A stretch of DNA of 44,045 bases from Nanobdellota archaeon (GCA_021802505.1 JAJZXE010000005.1:1-44045); one strand, 5' to 3'; numbered from the stretch's first letter, positions 19,624-29,288 are shown. Translations and numbers: made by a program. Notes: generated by a model not told the origin, from the sequence alone.

Positions 19624-20325
19624 ATGAAAGTACCAAGGTCAAGAAGAAGGGGAAAGAGCAGGGTCTTCCGGTTTAATGACTTCAATGCCATAGGGGAAGC
19701 AAGACTGCCGAATCTTGCCGATTCAATGAACGCGAGGGTCATCAAGTTGATTCATGATCCGTACAGGACGGCACCACTTATGCAGCTTAAATTTGAAAAC
19801 GGACAGAAAGTGTTTCTTCCCGCGTTTACAGGTGCGTATGAAGGTATGATAATAACATACCTGAAAAACGACGTTGTAAAGGACGGATCGGTTTTGAAGC
19901 TGGGAGATATACCGGCTGGTACCAATGTTTATAACATTGAACTGAAATCCGGGGACGGCGGAAAGCTTGTAAGAGCTGGCGGAAACAGCGCCAGGATAGT
20001 GGAGAACACCGGAAATGACGTTGCATTATCCCTTTCAAGCGGCAGGATATTAAGATTAAAATCCGATTGCAGGGCCATTGTTGGAAAAATAGCAAATTCC
20101 GGAAGGAAGGAGAAACCTTTCTACAAGGCAGGCAATAAATATCATCTTATAAAGGCAAGAAGCAGGTACTGGCCAATGAATGCGGCGGTCGCAATGAATG
20201 CTTATGAACACAAGTTCGGCGGTAAAAGAAGAAGCACGCAGCACAAGTCAAAAAGTTCGGCTAGGAATTCCCCACCAGGGGCAAAAGTCGGAGCGATCGC
20301 TCCAAAGAGAACCGGTATCAGATAA
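19624..20325 (+). CDS. rpl2: Ribosomal protein uL2
   Basis: 233 aa; SRRRGKSRVFR..., C-terminal RSRYWPMNAAVAMNAYEHKFGG. Confidence 0.93.
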   Translation: MKVPRSRRRGKSRVFRFNDFNAIGEARLPNLADSMNARVIKLIHDPYRTAPLMQLKFENGQKVFLPAFTGAYEGMIITYLKNDVVKDGSVLKLGDIPAGTNVYNIELKSGDGGKLVRAGGNSARIVENTGNDVALSLSSGRILRLKSDCRAIVGKIANSGRKEKPFYKAGNKYHLIKARSRYWPMNAAVAMNAYEHKFGGKRRSTQHKSKSSARNSPPGAKVGAIAPKRTGIR

Positions 20326-20712
20326 ATGGAAGAATACAAATTCAGAGGAAAGACGATTGATGAGCTTAGCAAGCTGTCCAATGAAGAGCTGGCAAAGATT
20401 GCAAATGCAGACTTCAGAAGGGTAGTAAAAAGGGGATTCTCGCCGGAGGAAAAGATTTTCCTCGCAAATATGAAAAAGAAGGCCGCGAAATCGAAGGCGA
20501 TAAGAACGCATATGAGGGAGATGTTTATCCTTCCCCAGTTCGTGGGTTTGACCATCCAGGTACATAACGGGAAGGAGTTTGTACCGATAGAAATAAAACC
20601 CTCGATGGTTTTCCACAGGCTGGGAGAATTTGCATTGACTACCAAACAGGTAAAGCACGGTTCGCCGGGTATGAAAGCTACCCGTTCAAGCGGATTCGTA
20701 CCTATTAAGTGA
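20326..20712 (+). CDS. rps19: Ribosomal protein uS19
   Basis: 128 aa; MREMFILPQFVGLTIQVHNGKEFVPIEIKPSMVFHRLGEFALT. Confidence 0.95.
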   Translation: MEEYKFRGKTIDELSKLSNEELAKIANADFRRVVKRGFSPEEKIFLANMKKKAAKSKAIRTHMREMFILPQFVGLTIQVHNGKEFVPIEIKPSMVFHRLGEFALTTKQVKHGSPGMKATRSSGFVPIK

Positions 20713-21311
20713 TTGATATGGTTACAAAAGTACTGGCAAAAAGAGAAGGCATGCCCATATCCCTTAAGCACACCCATGAGATAATGGAAGCAGTAAAGGG
20801 AAAACAGCTCTCAAAGGCGAATGAATTGCTTAAAAAAGTGCTTTTAAAGGAGGCTTATATCCCCTTCAGAAAATATCCCAGCAAGGGGCATAAACACGGA
20901 GTGCCTGCGGGTTTTCCGCAGAAGGCCACAAAACAGGTGATATCAATCCTGGAAGAGCTGAAGTCAAATATAAAAAATATGGGTTTTGACGAGTCAAAGG
21001 TCGTGATAAGCGGTTATTTGCTTGGCCGGGGAGGTTATCCCAGATTTTCAAGCGGTGCCATATACAGGCACGGCAAAAGGACAAACCTTGCGGTTTATTC
21101 ACTCATTGATCAGGAGAGAAAAGCGGCTGTGAAGAAGGAGAAGCCTGAAGAAAAGAAGGAAGCGGCAAAAGAGGAAGTTAAGCCGGCGGCAGAAACAGAA
21201 AAAAAGGAAGAACCAGTTAAAGCAGAGAAGGAAGTTAAATCGGAGACGGGTGAAAAACCGGAAAAAAAGGATAAAAACACTAAGGATAGTAAATTAAAGG
21301 CAGAGACGTGA
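20709..21311 (+). CDS. rpl22: Ribosomal protein uL22 with Lys/Glu-rich C-terminal extension
   Basis: 200 aa; AYIPFRKYPSKGHKHG, GRGGYPRFSSGAIYRHGKRTN; about 65-aa KE-rich tail. Confidence 0.92.
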   Translation: MIDMVTKVLAKREGMPISLKHTHEIMEAVKGKQLSKANELLKKVLLKEAYIPFRKYPSKGHKHGVPAGFPQKATKQVISILEELKSNIKNMGFDESKVVISGYLLGRGGYPRFSSGAIYRHGKRTNLAVYSLIDQERKAAVKKEKPEEKKEAAKEEVKPAAETEKKEEPVKAEKEVKSETGEKPEKKDKNTKDSKLKAET

Positions 21312-21312
21312 T

Positions 21313-21984
21313 ATGTTACCAAAAAAAATAGTTGCGAGTAAGGTGAATGAGGAGACGGCAAGGGAGTACCTCTTCAAGAGATTCAGCAGGTACGGGATAA
21401 GCGACATAAGGATAGAAAAGACCCCTTTGGGTATGAAAATCGTGATACGGACGCCGAAACCCGGAGCGATAGTCACCAGGGCAAATCAGATACTCAAGGA
21501 GAGTTCAAAGGAACTTGGAAATTACTTCAATCAGGAATCCCCAAGAATAGAGGTTGAAAGCTCAATAAATCCCAATCTGGATCCGGCGATAGTCGCGGAT
21601 TCCATAGCGTTTAAAATAGCGAAATACGGGCCTATGAAATACAAGGTGGTGGCTCATAAGGCGATGGACAGCATAATGGATGCGGGTGCAAAGGGTGTTG
21701 AGATAGAGATCGGCGGCGTGATAAAGGAGAGGGCGGCGCACTTTAAATTCAGGCCCATCGGCAGCGTAATGCCTAAAACGGGGCAGGTGGAGTTCTTCGG
21801 CGTGAGGACCGCCAAAAAACAATTAGTGCTTAAAAGAGGATCGATAGGTATAAAGGTTACAATCGTTGTACCCGTTGAAAACATTGGAGGAGTAAAAATA
21901 AATGATGGAAGAGAATCTGAAGGACCTGGAAATGGAGCTTCTGAAAATGAACATAAAGAAGACGCAGGGTCTCCAACCAGCTGA
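21313..21984 (+). CDS. rps3: Ribosomal protein uS3
   Basis: 223 aa; KH-domain region IEKTPLGMKIVIRTPKPGAIV, QVEFFGVRTAKKQLVLKRGSIGIKVTI. Confidence 0.94.
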   Translation: MLPKKIVASKVNEETAREYLFKRFSRYGISDIRIEKTPLGMKIVIRTPKPGAIVTRANQILKESSKELGNYFNQESPRIEVESSINPNLDPAIVADSIAFKIAKYGPMKYKVVAHKAMDSIMDAGAKGVEIEIGGVIKERAAHFKFRPIGSVMPKTGQVEFFGVRTAKKQLVLKRGSIGIKVTIVVPVENIGGVKINDGRESEGPGNGASENEHKEDAGSPTS

Positions 21985-22078
21985 CGCCGGAAAATACAGG
22001 CATTTGAAGAAGAAAGTAGCACAGCTTAAGAATGAGCTCAGGCAGAAAGAGCTTTCGGCCGGTAAGCAGAAAAAATAA
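21902..22078 (+). CDS. rpl29: Ribosomal protein uL29 (58 aa, below the ORF-track cutoff)
   Basis: Manual translation MMEENLKDLEMELLKMNIKKTQGLQPADAGKYRHLKKKVAQLKNELRQKELSAGKQKK*; L29-like helical hairpin at the conserved position after S3. Confidence 0.8.
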   Translation: MMEENLKDLEMELLKMNIKKTQGLQPADAGKYRHLKKKVAQLKNELRQKELSAGKQKK

Positions 22079-22104
22079 TTTTTGGTGTTTATACTAAAAA
22101 AGGA

Positions 22105-22989
22105 TCAGCCGTTTACCAGATCGAACAATGTGTCCAACTGCTCACGTCTGGCTTCTATCTGTGTCTTCATCTTCTGGTATTCGCCCTCGCTTATCTTTCC
22201 GGCTACGAAATTCCTTTCCAGATCGGCGGATTCCTTTTCTATCTCCCTCAGTTTATTGTTTAATTTCATGGATCCCTGTGGGCCCATGGAAAGGCTCGCG
22301 GAAACGTCGTTTGCCAGCTGTCTTTTGTTCAGCTTGTTTCCGTATCTTCTTGATAATTCGCTGTACATTTCGGTCATATCCCCCTCTAATTTGGAATATG
22401 AATCCTTGTCCTTGAATTTGCAGTCTCCCGCCAGAACCACCCTTACGTTTGCGGACTGCTCGGTGGGATCGTACACCCCTATTATCTTCGCCCAGAGGAA
22501 TATCGGAACTATCTTCTTTATTTCAAAAAATACAAACGCCAGAACAAAGAATGCTATCATCCCGTACAATACCAGAGCGGATGCGGAATAGCTGAAATGG
22601 GTTATATTAGAGTAAACCTCTGTCCTGTACGAGACGATAAGAACGACAGCAAGTATTATGCCTATTATAAGGCAGGCTTTCCATGCGACGGGGTATTTTG
22701 AGCCCTTTTTATTGTCCTTTGCGCTTTTTATCAGAGCTCTTACCGGCTTTATGTTGCCGCCGCGAAACGTTTCCTCCAGTTCGTTGTCATCAAACTTTGC
22801 GAGTTCATTAAGAAGTATCTTGTAGTCCATATCCGTCATATCCTCGGATACTTCGTTGCGTAAGACCTGCGGATCGTCGCTCTTTATGTAAAGATCATAG
22901 AAAACATGCTTCTTCTCCAGCTCCTGAGTATCAAATTCCTTCTCGTAGTTCTTTATGCTGAATCCAATCATAAAATTATATGATTTCAT
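22105..22989 (-). CDS. Two-TM membrane protein with C-terminal SHOCT-like helical tail, uncharacterised
   Basis: 294 aa; TM segments ACLIIGIILAVVLIVSY and ALVLYGMIAFFVLAFVFFEI; tail FVAGKISEGEYQKMKTQIEARREQL. Confidence 0.65.
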   Translation of the reverse strand: MKSYNFMIGFSIKNYEKEFDTQELEKKHVFYDLYIKSDDPQVLRNEVSEDMTDMDYKILLNELAKFDDNELEETFRGGNIKPVRALIKSAKDNKKGSKYPVAWKACLIIGIILAVVLIVSYRTEVYSNITHFSYSASALVLYGMIAFFVLAFVFFEIKKIVPIFLWAKIIGVYDPTEQSANVRVVLAGDCKFKDKDSYSKLEGDMTEMYSELSRRYGNKLNKRQLANDVSASLSMGPQGSMKLNNKLREIEKESADLERNFVAGKISEGEYQKMKTQIEARREQLDTLFDLVNG

Positions 22990-23088
22990 TTAAATAAATA
23001 AGTATTATTCCGGATTTTGGCGTTTAAAGCCGTGTGTTTGCGGACAGGACAGTTAATATTATTTATTTACATAGATACTGTTTAGTTA

Positions 23089-23565
23089 ATGGACATCGGC
23101 AGCATCGGCTTCCTGGTAATATCCGCATTGTTGATAGGCACTGCGCTGATGATGGTGGCAACCAAAAACCTGATACATTCGCTGCTTTACATGTTCATGT
23201 TCGTAATTTCAGTTACCGCAATGATCTTATACCTAAATGCCGTCTTCCTCGGCGTAGCGGAACTTATAATATACAACGGGGGAATAGTTCTTTTGCTGGC
23301 TATAGGGATAAGCTCCATGCCGGAAGGCAAAGTAAACAGGATAAATTCTAGGCTGGTTTTCCTGCTGCCCCTTCTTGTTCTGGCGATAACGTCTTTTCTT
23401 CTCCTGAAGATGCCCTCCGCTCCTTACAACAGCGCCATTGATTATTCCGTCTTTGGAACGTATTTCTTCCAGAATTACGGCGGTCTGCTCCTTGTCCTTG
23501 CTTTTACGGCGATAGCTAGCATTTTTTCCACAATATACATAATAAGCAGAGGAGATGAACTATGA
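23089..23565 (+). CDS. nuoJ: NADH-quinone oxidoreductase subunit J
   Basis: 158 aa; NLIHSLLYMFMFVISVTAMILYLNAVFLGVAELIIYNGGIVLLLAIG. Confidence 0.85.
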   Translation: MDIGSIGFLVISALLIGTALMMVATKNLIHSLLYMFMFVISVTAMILYLNAVFLGVAELIIYNGGIVLLLAIGISSMPEGKVNRINSRLVFLLPLLVLAITSFLLLKMPSAPYNSAIDYSVFGTYFFQNYGGLLLVLAFTAIASIFSTIYIISRGDEL

Positions 23566-23864
23566 TCCAGGAAATTTACTTTCTTCTGCTTACAGCAGTG
23601 CTTTTTGCGATAGGGATCTACGGCATAGCATCCAGAAGAGAGGGAATATCCATAATAATCTCCTCGGAGATAATAGTAAATGCTGCCATCATAAATTTCG
23701 TATCCGCTGCCAATTTTTATTCAGAGTTAAACGGGATAAGCTACGCTTTGATAACGCTGATAATGGTCGTATTTGAAGCGGTTGTTTTCATCGCTCTTAT
23801 GGTGGTCTTTTCGAGAAGGACCGGTTCCCTGTCCATTTCAAAATTGGGGAGGTATAAGGGCTGA
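23562..23864 (+). CDS. nuoK: NADH-quinone oxidoreductase subunit K
   Basis: 100 aa; LLTAVLFAIGIYGIASRREGISIIISSEIIVNAAIINF... and LITLIMVVFEAVVFIALMV. Confidence 0.9.
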   Translation: MIQEIYFLLLTAVLFAIGIYGIASRREGISIIISSEIIVNAAIINFVSAANFYSELNGISYALITLIMVVFEAVVFIALMVVFSRRTGSLSISKLGRYKG

Positions 23865-23865
23865 T

Positions 23866-25614
23866 ATGCTTTACTTAATACTTGTTCCGCTGCTTGTATC
23901 CTCCGTACTGATAGCCGTTTTAGGGGAAAGAAAGTCATTAAGCTGGGCCCTGTCCCTGATAGCCGCAGTGGTTTCATTTCTTCTTTCCGCCTTTTTTTTC
24001 GTCTCATATTTTAACAGGAATATCCTAGAGAGCTATACCTGGTTTTCATTTTCAGGGTTGATATTCTCCTTATCCTTTGTAGGAAACAATCTTACGCTTT
24101 TTATGTCCCTGCTCGTGTCCTTTATCTCCGTTATGGTGCTCCTATTCGCGGGTTTTTACATGAAGAAGGAGAAACAATCCAGGTTTTATGCAGAGATGTC
24201 ATTCTTCATATTTTCCATGCTCGGGTTGGTGCTATCCGGCAGCCTTCTTTTATTCTTCATATTCTGGGAGTTTGTGGGCATAACCTCTTATCTTTTAATC
24301 GGGTTTTGGTATGATAAGGAAGCTCCTGCTGTTTCAAGCAAGAAAGCGCTGCTGATAACCCGCATAGGGGATCTTTCCTTTTTAGCAGCTATAGTAATCG
24401 TTTTCTCTGCGTTGAAGACATTTTCTATTTCTGCGTTTTTGGGATCTATTCCCCTGCTGCCTCCGATGGTCATATTGACTGTAGGTATATTATTTATCAT
24501 AGCGGCGCTTTCCAAGGCCGCACAGTTTCCCTTTTACACATGGCTTATCGATGCGATGGAGGGCCCGACCCCCGTAAGTTCATTGCTTCATTCCGCAACG
24601 ATGGTGGCAGCCGGTGCATATCTTCTTATCAGACTGCTGCCATTGATATCTGCAGCGGGTTTATCCAGCTTGATCCTGGTGTTCGCATTCATAACCGCGA
24701 TAACAGCGGCGCTGCTTGCCTTAAAGGAGAGGCATTTTAAAAAGATACTTGCTTATTCAACGATAGAGAGCCTTGCCTTTATGTTTATGGCGATAGGTAC
24801 ACTGAATGCCGGCGGCGCGGTATTTTACCTGTTTACACACGCTGTCTTCAAGTCGATGCTCTTTTTCATCAGCGGCGTTCTGGCGATTCTCTTCGGCACG
24901 TATGATATCTATGAATTAAACAGCAGAGGCACAAGGGGCAGCTGGGTAACTATTCCGGCTTTGATAGGATTTGCATCGATAGCCGCCATACCCCCGTTTA
25001 TGAGCTTTTTTGCGCATTCCGCCATAACCTATAATTTCAACATTTATGAGAACTCTGTGTTTGTGGTTATTGCCTTCCTGACCGCTCTGTTTTCTTTCAG
25101 GGCCTTCTTTGTCATATTCGGTAAAAAATCCAGGAATAAGCTTAAGAGAGAATTCACCGTTCTCTTCCCGATAGTCACCTTAGCGGTTATATCAACATTC
25201 GGCGGTGTAATCATCTACTTCTTTAATGCCATAGAGCCGATCCTGCATTCGTTTGATGCGTTTTCATTCATAAGTTTGGCCGCGGCTCTGCTCGGTGTTT
25301 TTGTTTCGTATGAGCTTTTCTACGCAAAAAAAGAGGAGAAAACAGTGTTGAAAATGCAGAGGACAGCGGTTAAGCTGGAAAAGTATAGATATGAGAGGTT
25401 TATAATCGGCGTAGGGAACGCGGTTTCTGATTTCGGTTACTACATCGGTAGATTCGATTCGATGCTCTCCAGTGCCGCATCAAGGGCAGCCGAATCAACA
25501 TTTATCCTTTCATCCAAGACCAGAGAGATAGAGAACGGAGATGCCTTCAGGTATATAACAGCGATTGTAATCGGCCTGATAGCGGTTATACTCGTGGCGG
25601 TGATATTCATATGA
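23866..25614 (+). CDS. nuoL: NADH-quinone oxidoreductase subunit L
   Basis: Start at ATG 23866 (MLYLILVPLLVSS); KAAQFPFYTWLIDAMEGPTPVSSLLHSATMVAAGAYLL. Confidence 0.94.
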   Translation: MLYLILVPLLVSSVLIAVLGERKSLSWALSLIAAVVSFLLSAFFFVSYFNRNILESYTWFSFSGLIFSLSFVGNNLTLFMSLLVSFISVMVLLFAGFYMKKEKQSRFYAEMSFFIFSMLGLVLSGSLLLFFIFWEFVGITSYLLIGFWYDKEAPAVSSKKALLITRIGDLSFLAAIVIVFSALKTFSISAFLGSIPLLPPMVILTVGILFIIAALSKAAQFPFYTWLIDAMEGPTPVSSLLHSATMVAAGAYLLIRLLPLISAAGLSSLILVFAFITAITAALLALKERHFKKILAYSTIESLAFMFMAIGTLNAGGAVFYLFTHAVFKSMLFFISGVLAILFGTYDIYELNSRGTRGSWVTIPALIGFASIAAIPPFMSFFAHSAITYNFNIYENSVFVVIAFLTALFSFRAFFVIFGKKSRNKLKREFTVLFPIVTLAVISTFGGVIIYFFNAIEPILHSFDAFSFISLAAALLGVFVSYELFYAKKEEKTVLKMQRTAVKLEKYRYERFIIGVGNAVSDFGYYIGRFDSMLSSAASRAAESTFILSSKTREIENGDAFRYITAIVIGLIAVILVAVIFI

Positions 25615-27023
25615 TAAACCTTATCTTTTTGTTGATAGTGCCTATGGCGGGGATACTTGCCCTGATAATAAAACCTTTCATCGGTAAACCCGTCTCCGCA
25701 GAGATTATAACCCTGATAACAATGGTCATAACCGTTATACTGTTTGGATTCGGTTTGCTGCTGGGTTTCAGCGGATTTAATGCGAATATAAATTCAAGCA
25801 TAAGCTTTTCATTCTCCCTGCAGACCAGCTTTATAACCATTCCGTTTCTATTGCTCGCGACGGTACTGCCGATTGCCATACTGTTATTTGCGGCGAAGGA
25901 GATAAGGCAGAGCAGGTCTCTTTTTTATGTCTTTTACCTTGTGGTTTATCTCTCCGTTATCTCCGTTTTCATATCCTCAAATCTTATAGTCTTTTTCATC
26001 TTTTGGGAGCTTGCCGTCTTGTCCCTGTTCTTTATAATCAGTTTGTGGGGAAACGCCGAGAAAGGAAGAAAGGCCGGCATGAAGTTCCTGGTCTTTACGC
26101 AGTTCGGCAGTCTCACTCTTCTCGCGGTCTTTATCCTTCTTTTTGTCTACACCGGCAGCTTTAATCTGCCTGTCATCGCGTCTAAGATGGCGCTGCTTCC
26201 TTCCTATGTAGAATATCTCTCATTTTTTCTTCTGCTGATAACGGTGATGATAAAAATGCCGATATTTCCGCTGCACGAGTGGCTTCTTGATTCTTACTAT
26301 TATTCTCCGTCTTCTGGAACCATGTTCCTTTCGGCCATGCTGTCAAAACTGGGAGGATTTGCATTCATACTTTTCGGCTTCGGGCTGTTCCGCAATGTTC
26401 TTTTGAATCTCAGGCTGCCGCTTGTTTTGCTGGGTGTTTTTACCGCTATATACATCGCTTTCGCCGCCTCCGGCCAGAAGGATTTCAAAAAACTTCTGTC
26501 TTATTCAAGCATGTTTTATATGTCCCTCGTTTTTATAGGAATATCCTCGGGTGTGGGCACCGCGATCATAGGCTCCGTTATACTTATGGTCAGCCACGGT
26601 TTTATAATAACGCTGCTTTTTGGCATATCCTATGTGCTGTTTCAGAAGACAGGCACAAATGAAACGGCCAAACTCGGCGGCATAATGTCGAAAATGCCTC
26701 TTTTTGCCTTTTTCCTTGTTTTCGGTGTGTTCGCCAGTCTCGGCATACCGGGGCTTTCGAATTTTCCTGGTGAGCTTTTGATATTTATAGGCTCGTACGC
26801 CGTGGCGGGCATATCACTTCTTGCAATATTCGGTATACTCCTGTCCACAAATTATTATCTCCGCATAATAAAACAGGTGTTATTCGGACAGCTGCCGAAA
26901 AAGTTAACGACTCTTAAAGAACTGTCCACTGTGGAGTTGGCAGTCTTTTCCTTTCTCTCATTTTTCATATTGCTGATAGGGCTGTTTCCTTCATTATTAA
27001 TCGGAGTGATAGGGGGTCTTTGA
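25611..27023 (+). CDS. nuoM: NADH-quinone oxidoreductase subunit M
   Basis: 470 aa; MIKMPIFPLHEWLLDSYYYSPSSGTMFLSAMLSKLGGFAF. Confidence 0.93.
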   Translation: MINLIFLLIVPMAGILALIIKPFIGKPVSAEIITLITMVITVILFGFGLLLGFSGFNANINSSISFSFSLQTSFITIPFLLLATVLPIAILLFAAKEIRQSRSLFYVFYLVVYLSVISVFISSNLIVFFIFWELAVLSLFFIISLWGNAEKGRKAGMKFLVFTQFGSLTLLAVFILLFVYTGSFNLPVIASKMALLPSYVEYLSFFLLLITVMIKMPIFPLHEWLLDSYYYSPSSGTMFLSAMLSKLGGFAFILFGFGLFRNVLLNLRLPLVLLGVFTAIYIAFAASGQKDFKKLLSYSSMFYMSLVFIGISSGVGTAIIGSVILMVSHGFIITLLFGISYVLFQKTGTNETAKLGGIMSKMPLFAFFLVFGVFASLGIPGLSNFPGELLIFIGSYAVAGISLLAIFGILLSTNYYLRIIKQVLFGQLPKKLTTLKELSTVELAVFSFLSFFILLIGLFPSLLIGVIGGL

Positions 27024-28376
27024 ATGGGATACTTAAATCCGCAGTATGTTTTATTTGGAGGGATTCTTCTCGTCATACTCCTTGATTTTTTAAGATATGG
27101 CCTGGGCGGAAAAGGCAAGTACATCATACATTACATCTCTGCCGGTATACTGGCTCTTGCGCTTGTTTTTGACGTCCTTTACGGAAACATGAACATAAAC
27201 ATGTTTTCCGAGGTCCAATACTCGCAGTTTGTAACCGGCTTCATGCTTTTCATCTCTCTTCTGGTATATCTTTTTATATTATCGGATAAACATGAACACG
27301 GCGTCGCTGCAGATGTTGCGTATCTTTCTGCCATTCTCGGCGCGACGCTTGTCGTTTTAGCGAGCAATCTGATTTCTCTGTTCCTTTCTATAGAACTGCT
27401 TTCGATATCTTCATACGCGCTGGTCTATCTCTATAAATCTGATAGTGCATTGGAGGGAGCAATAAAATACCTGTCAACGGGGATAATCTCAATGGTCATC
27501 CTTATATTCGGTATATCCGTTATCTATGCAGGAACAGGCACGCTGTCATTTTCATCCCTTCACACCGTATCGTATATTCCGTTCATTGCTGGCATTTCGA
27601 TAGTCATCGCAGGGCTCGGTTTCAAATCCACATTAGTGCCGTTTCATATGTGGGCCCCGGATACGTACGAGGCATCAAATAGCTCTATCACTGCCTTTAT
27701 ATCGTCTGTTTCCAAGGCGGCGGGACTTCTTGCAATGATACGCGTCTTCTTTTTTGCTTTACCAGTATCATCTTCATTCGTAACCGCACTGTTCTTATCT
27801 ATCGCGCTTATAACGATTTTTCTCAGCGCATTTCTTGCCTCTGTACAGGACAGAATAAAAAGGCTACTTGCCTATTCAAGCATATCGCAGGCGGGTTTTG
27901 CATTCATCAGCTTGGCCGTTCTGACGACTAAGGGGGTAAACGCCGCCATATTCTACATATTCGCATTTGCCGTTGCGGATGCTATAGTATTTCTTGCGTA
28001 TGGTATGTTTGAAAATAAGAAGATAATCTACAGAAAAGACAGCGGCCGCATGTACTCTGTATCAAAAATAGGCGCCATAAGCTTCTTTATAGGCATGCTC
28101 TCACTCGCGGGTTTTCCGCCGACGATAGGGTTCTTTGGAAAACTTTTGATATTTTATGCGCTTTTCAACAGCGGTTATTTCCCGATAGTAATCCTTCTGT
28201 TTTTCTCCCTGCTTGTTTCGACCTTCTATTACTTTAACATACTTTCAGGCATGCATTTTGCGGATTTGATAAAGAAAGAAAGTGCAAAAAAAACCATAAA
28301 GAGAGAACAGCGTGTAAAGGAGATTATACTAGTGGTATTGACCGTTTCACTGTTTGTAGGGGTCATATTTGCCTAA
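27024..28376 (+). CDS. nuoN: NADH-quinone oxidoreductase subunit N
   Basis: 450 aa; KSTLVPFHMWAPDTYEASNSSITAFISSVSKAAGLLAMIRV. Confidence 0.93.
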   Translation: MGYLNPQYVLFGGILLVILLDFLRYGLGGKGKYIIHYISAGILALALVFDVLYGNMNINMFSEVQYSQFVTGFMLFISLLVYLFILSDKHEHGVAADVAYLSAILGATLVVLASNLISLFLSIELLSISSYALVYLYKSDSALEGAIKYLSTGIISMVILIFGISVIYAGTGTLSFSSLHTVSYIPFIAGISIVIAGLGFKSTLVPFHMWAPDTYEASNSSITAFISSVSKAAGLLAMIRVFFFALPVSSSFVTALFLSIALITIFLSAFLASVQDRIKRLLAYSSISQAGFAFISLAVLTTKGVNAAIFYIFAFAVADAIVFLAYGMFENKKIIYRKDSGRMYSVSKIGAISFFIGMLSLAGFPPTIGFFGKLLIFYALFNSGYFPIVILLFFSLLVSTFYYFNILSGMHFADLIKKESAKKTIKREQRVKEIILVVLTVSLFVGVIFA

Positions 28377-28383
28377 GACTAGT

Positions 28384-28472
28384 AGACTACACCGAACAAA
28401 TTACTGTGATAATAAACAATTTTCAGGTCAAATGTGCGTCATATTCACAGTTATGCAGAAGACTTGTAGTCT
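28384..28472. repeat. Nested inverted repeat between nuoN and vapC
   Basis: AGACTAC (28384-28390)/GTAGTCT (28466-28472) enclosing ACTGTGA (28403-28409)/TCACAGT (28445-28451). Confidence 0.6.
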
Positions 28473-28478
28473 TTATAT

Positions 28479-28880
28479 TCAGAAATCAAGGCTGTTAACA
28501 AATTGTTTAGGTATTTTGTTTATTAGTTCCTTGTCCTCAGTATAAAGGACAGCATTACTTTTCTTTGCTAGTGCCACATAAACAGCATCATAAATAGTGA
28601 TATCATACTCCAAAGCCAAATCGATGGTTAAAGATGCGAGTTCATCGTCAAAATCAACAAAAGTAAATCCGCTTTTTTCAATTGCTATCGCAGCACTCTT
28701 AATCTTTTCAGGGCTGACCTTTCTGTATTTTAGTGCGTTTAAAACCTCATACTTTATGAGTGAAGGTTCGCTGATCTCTTCTTCTCCTTTTATGAATCGC
28801 TCAAACAGTTTGTTAGCCTTTTCAGAATCCTTCTCTGTTACAAAAAGCTTGAAAATAACACTTGCGTCAAGTACTAACAT
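28479..28880 (-). CDS. vapC: PIN-domain toxin VapC
   Basis: 133 aa; MLVLDASVIFKLF, SLIKYEVLNAL, TIYDAVYVALAKKSNAVLYTEDKEL. Confidence 0.92.
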   Translation of the reverse strand: MLVLDASVIFKLFVTEKDSEKANKLFERFIKGEEEISEPSLIKYEVLNALKYRKVSPEKIKSAAIAIEKSGFTFVDFDDELASLTIDLALEYDITIYDAVYVALAKKSNAVLYTEDKELINKIPKQFVNSLDF

Positions 28881-28882
28881 TT

Positions 28883-29119
28883 TCAGTGCCTCTCATTACG
28901 GAACTTTCTTATTATTGTCGTCGTATCACCGTCTTTTTCGAGTTTTATTTCACTGGACAGCCTGTGCATTATAGATAATGCCAAAGCAGTATTCTTCTGT
29001 TTTTCGATTTCATGATTTATGAAACGCCGTATTGCCTCCGACCAGTTAATTTTCAAACGTTTCATTTTGTCCTTGGTTTCTTCATTTACTTTTACCACCA
29101 CTTCAACTTGCCTTGTCAT
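28883..29119 (-). CDS. vapB: VapB antitoxin
   Basis: 78 aa; VVVKVNEETKDKMKRLKINWSEAIRRFINHEIEKQK; immediately upstream of vapC. Confidence 0.88.
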   Translation of the reverse strand: MTRQVEVVVKVNEETKDKMKRLKINWSEAIRRFINHEIEKQKNTALALSIMHRLSSEIKLEKDGDTTTIIRKFRNERH

Positions 29120-29153
29120 ACTTATGTTAGTATCATACTTATTATATATACTT

Positions 29154-29168
29154 TACGTACGATACGTA
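29154..29168. promoter_or_regulatory. Putative vapBC operator (two TACGTA palindromes) next to TATA box
   Basis: TACGTACGATACGTA adjacent to tatatata in the vapB upstream region. Confidence 0.4.
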
Positions 29169-29288
29169 CATGTGAATTTAACTCCTATAACACCATAAAA
29201 AACGTTGGGGTGGTATTTAATATTAATGACTAACGCCAAGTAGTAACTATAGAAAAGTATTTATACTAGTTGTTTTCTTAGTAGCTAC

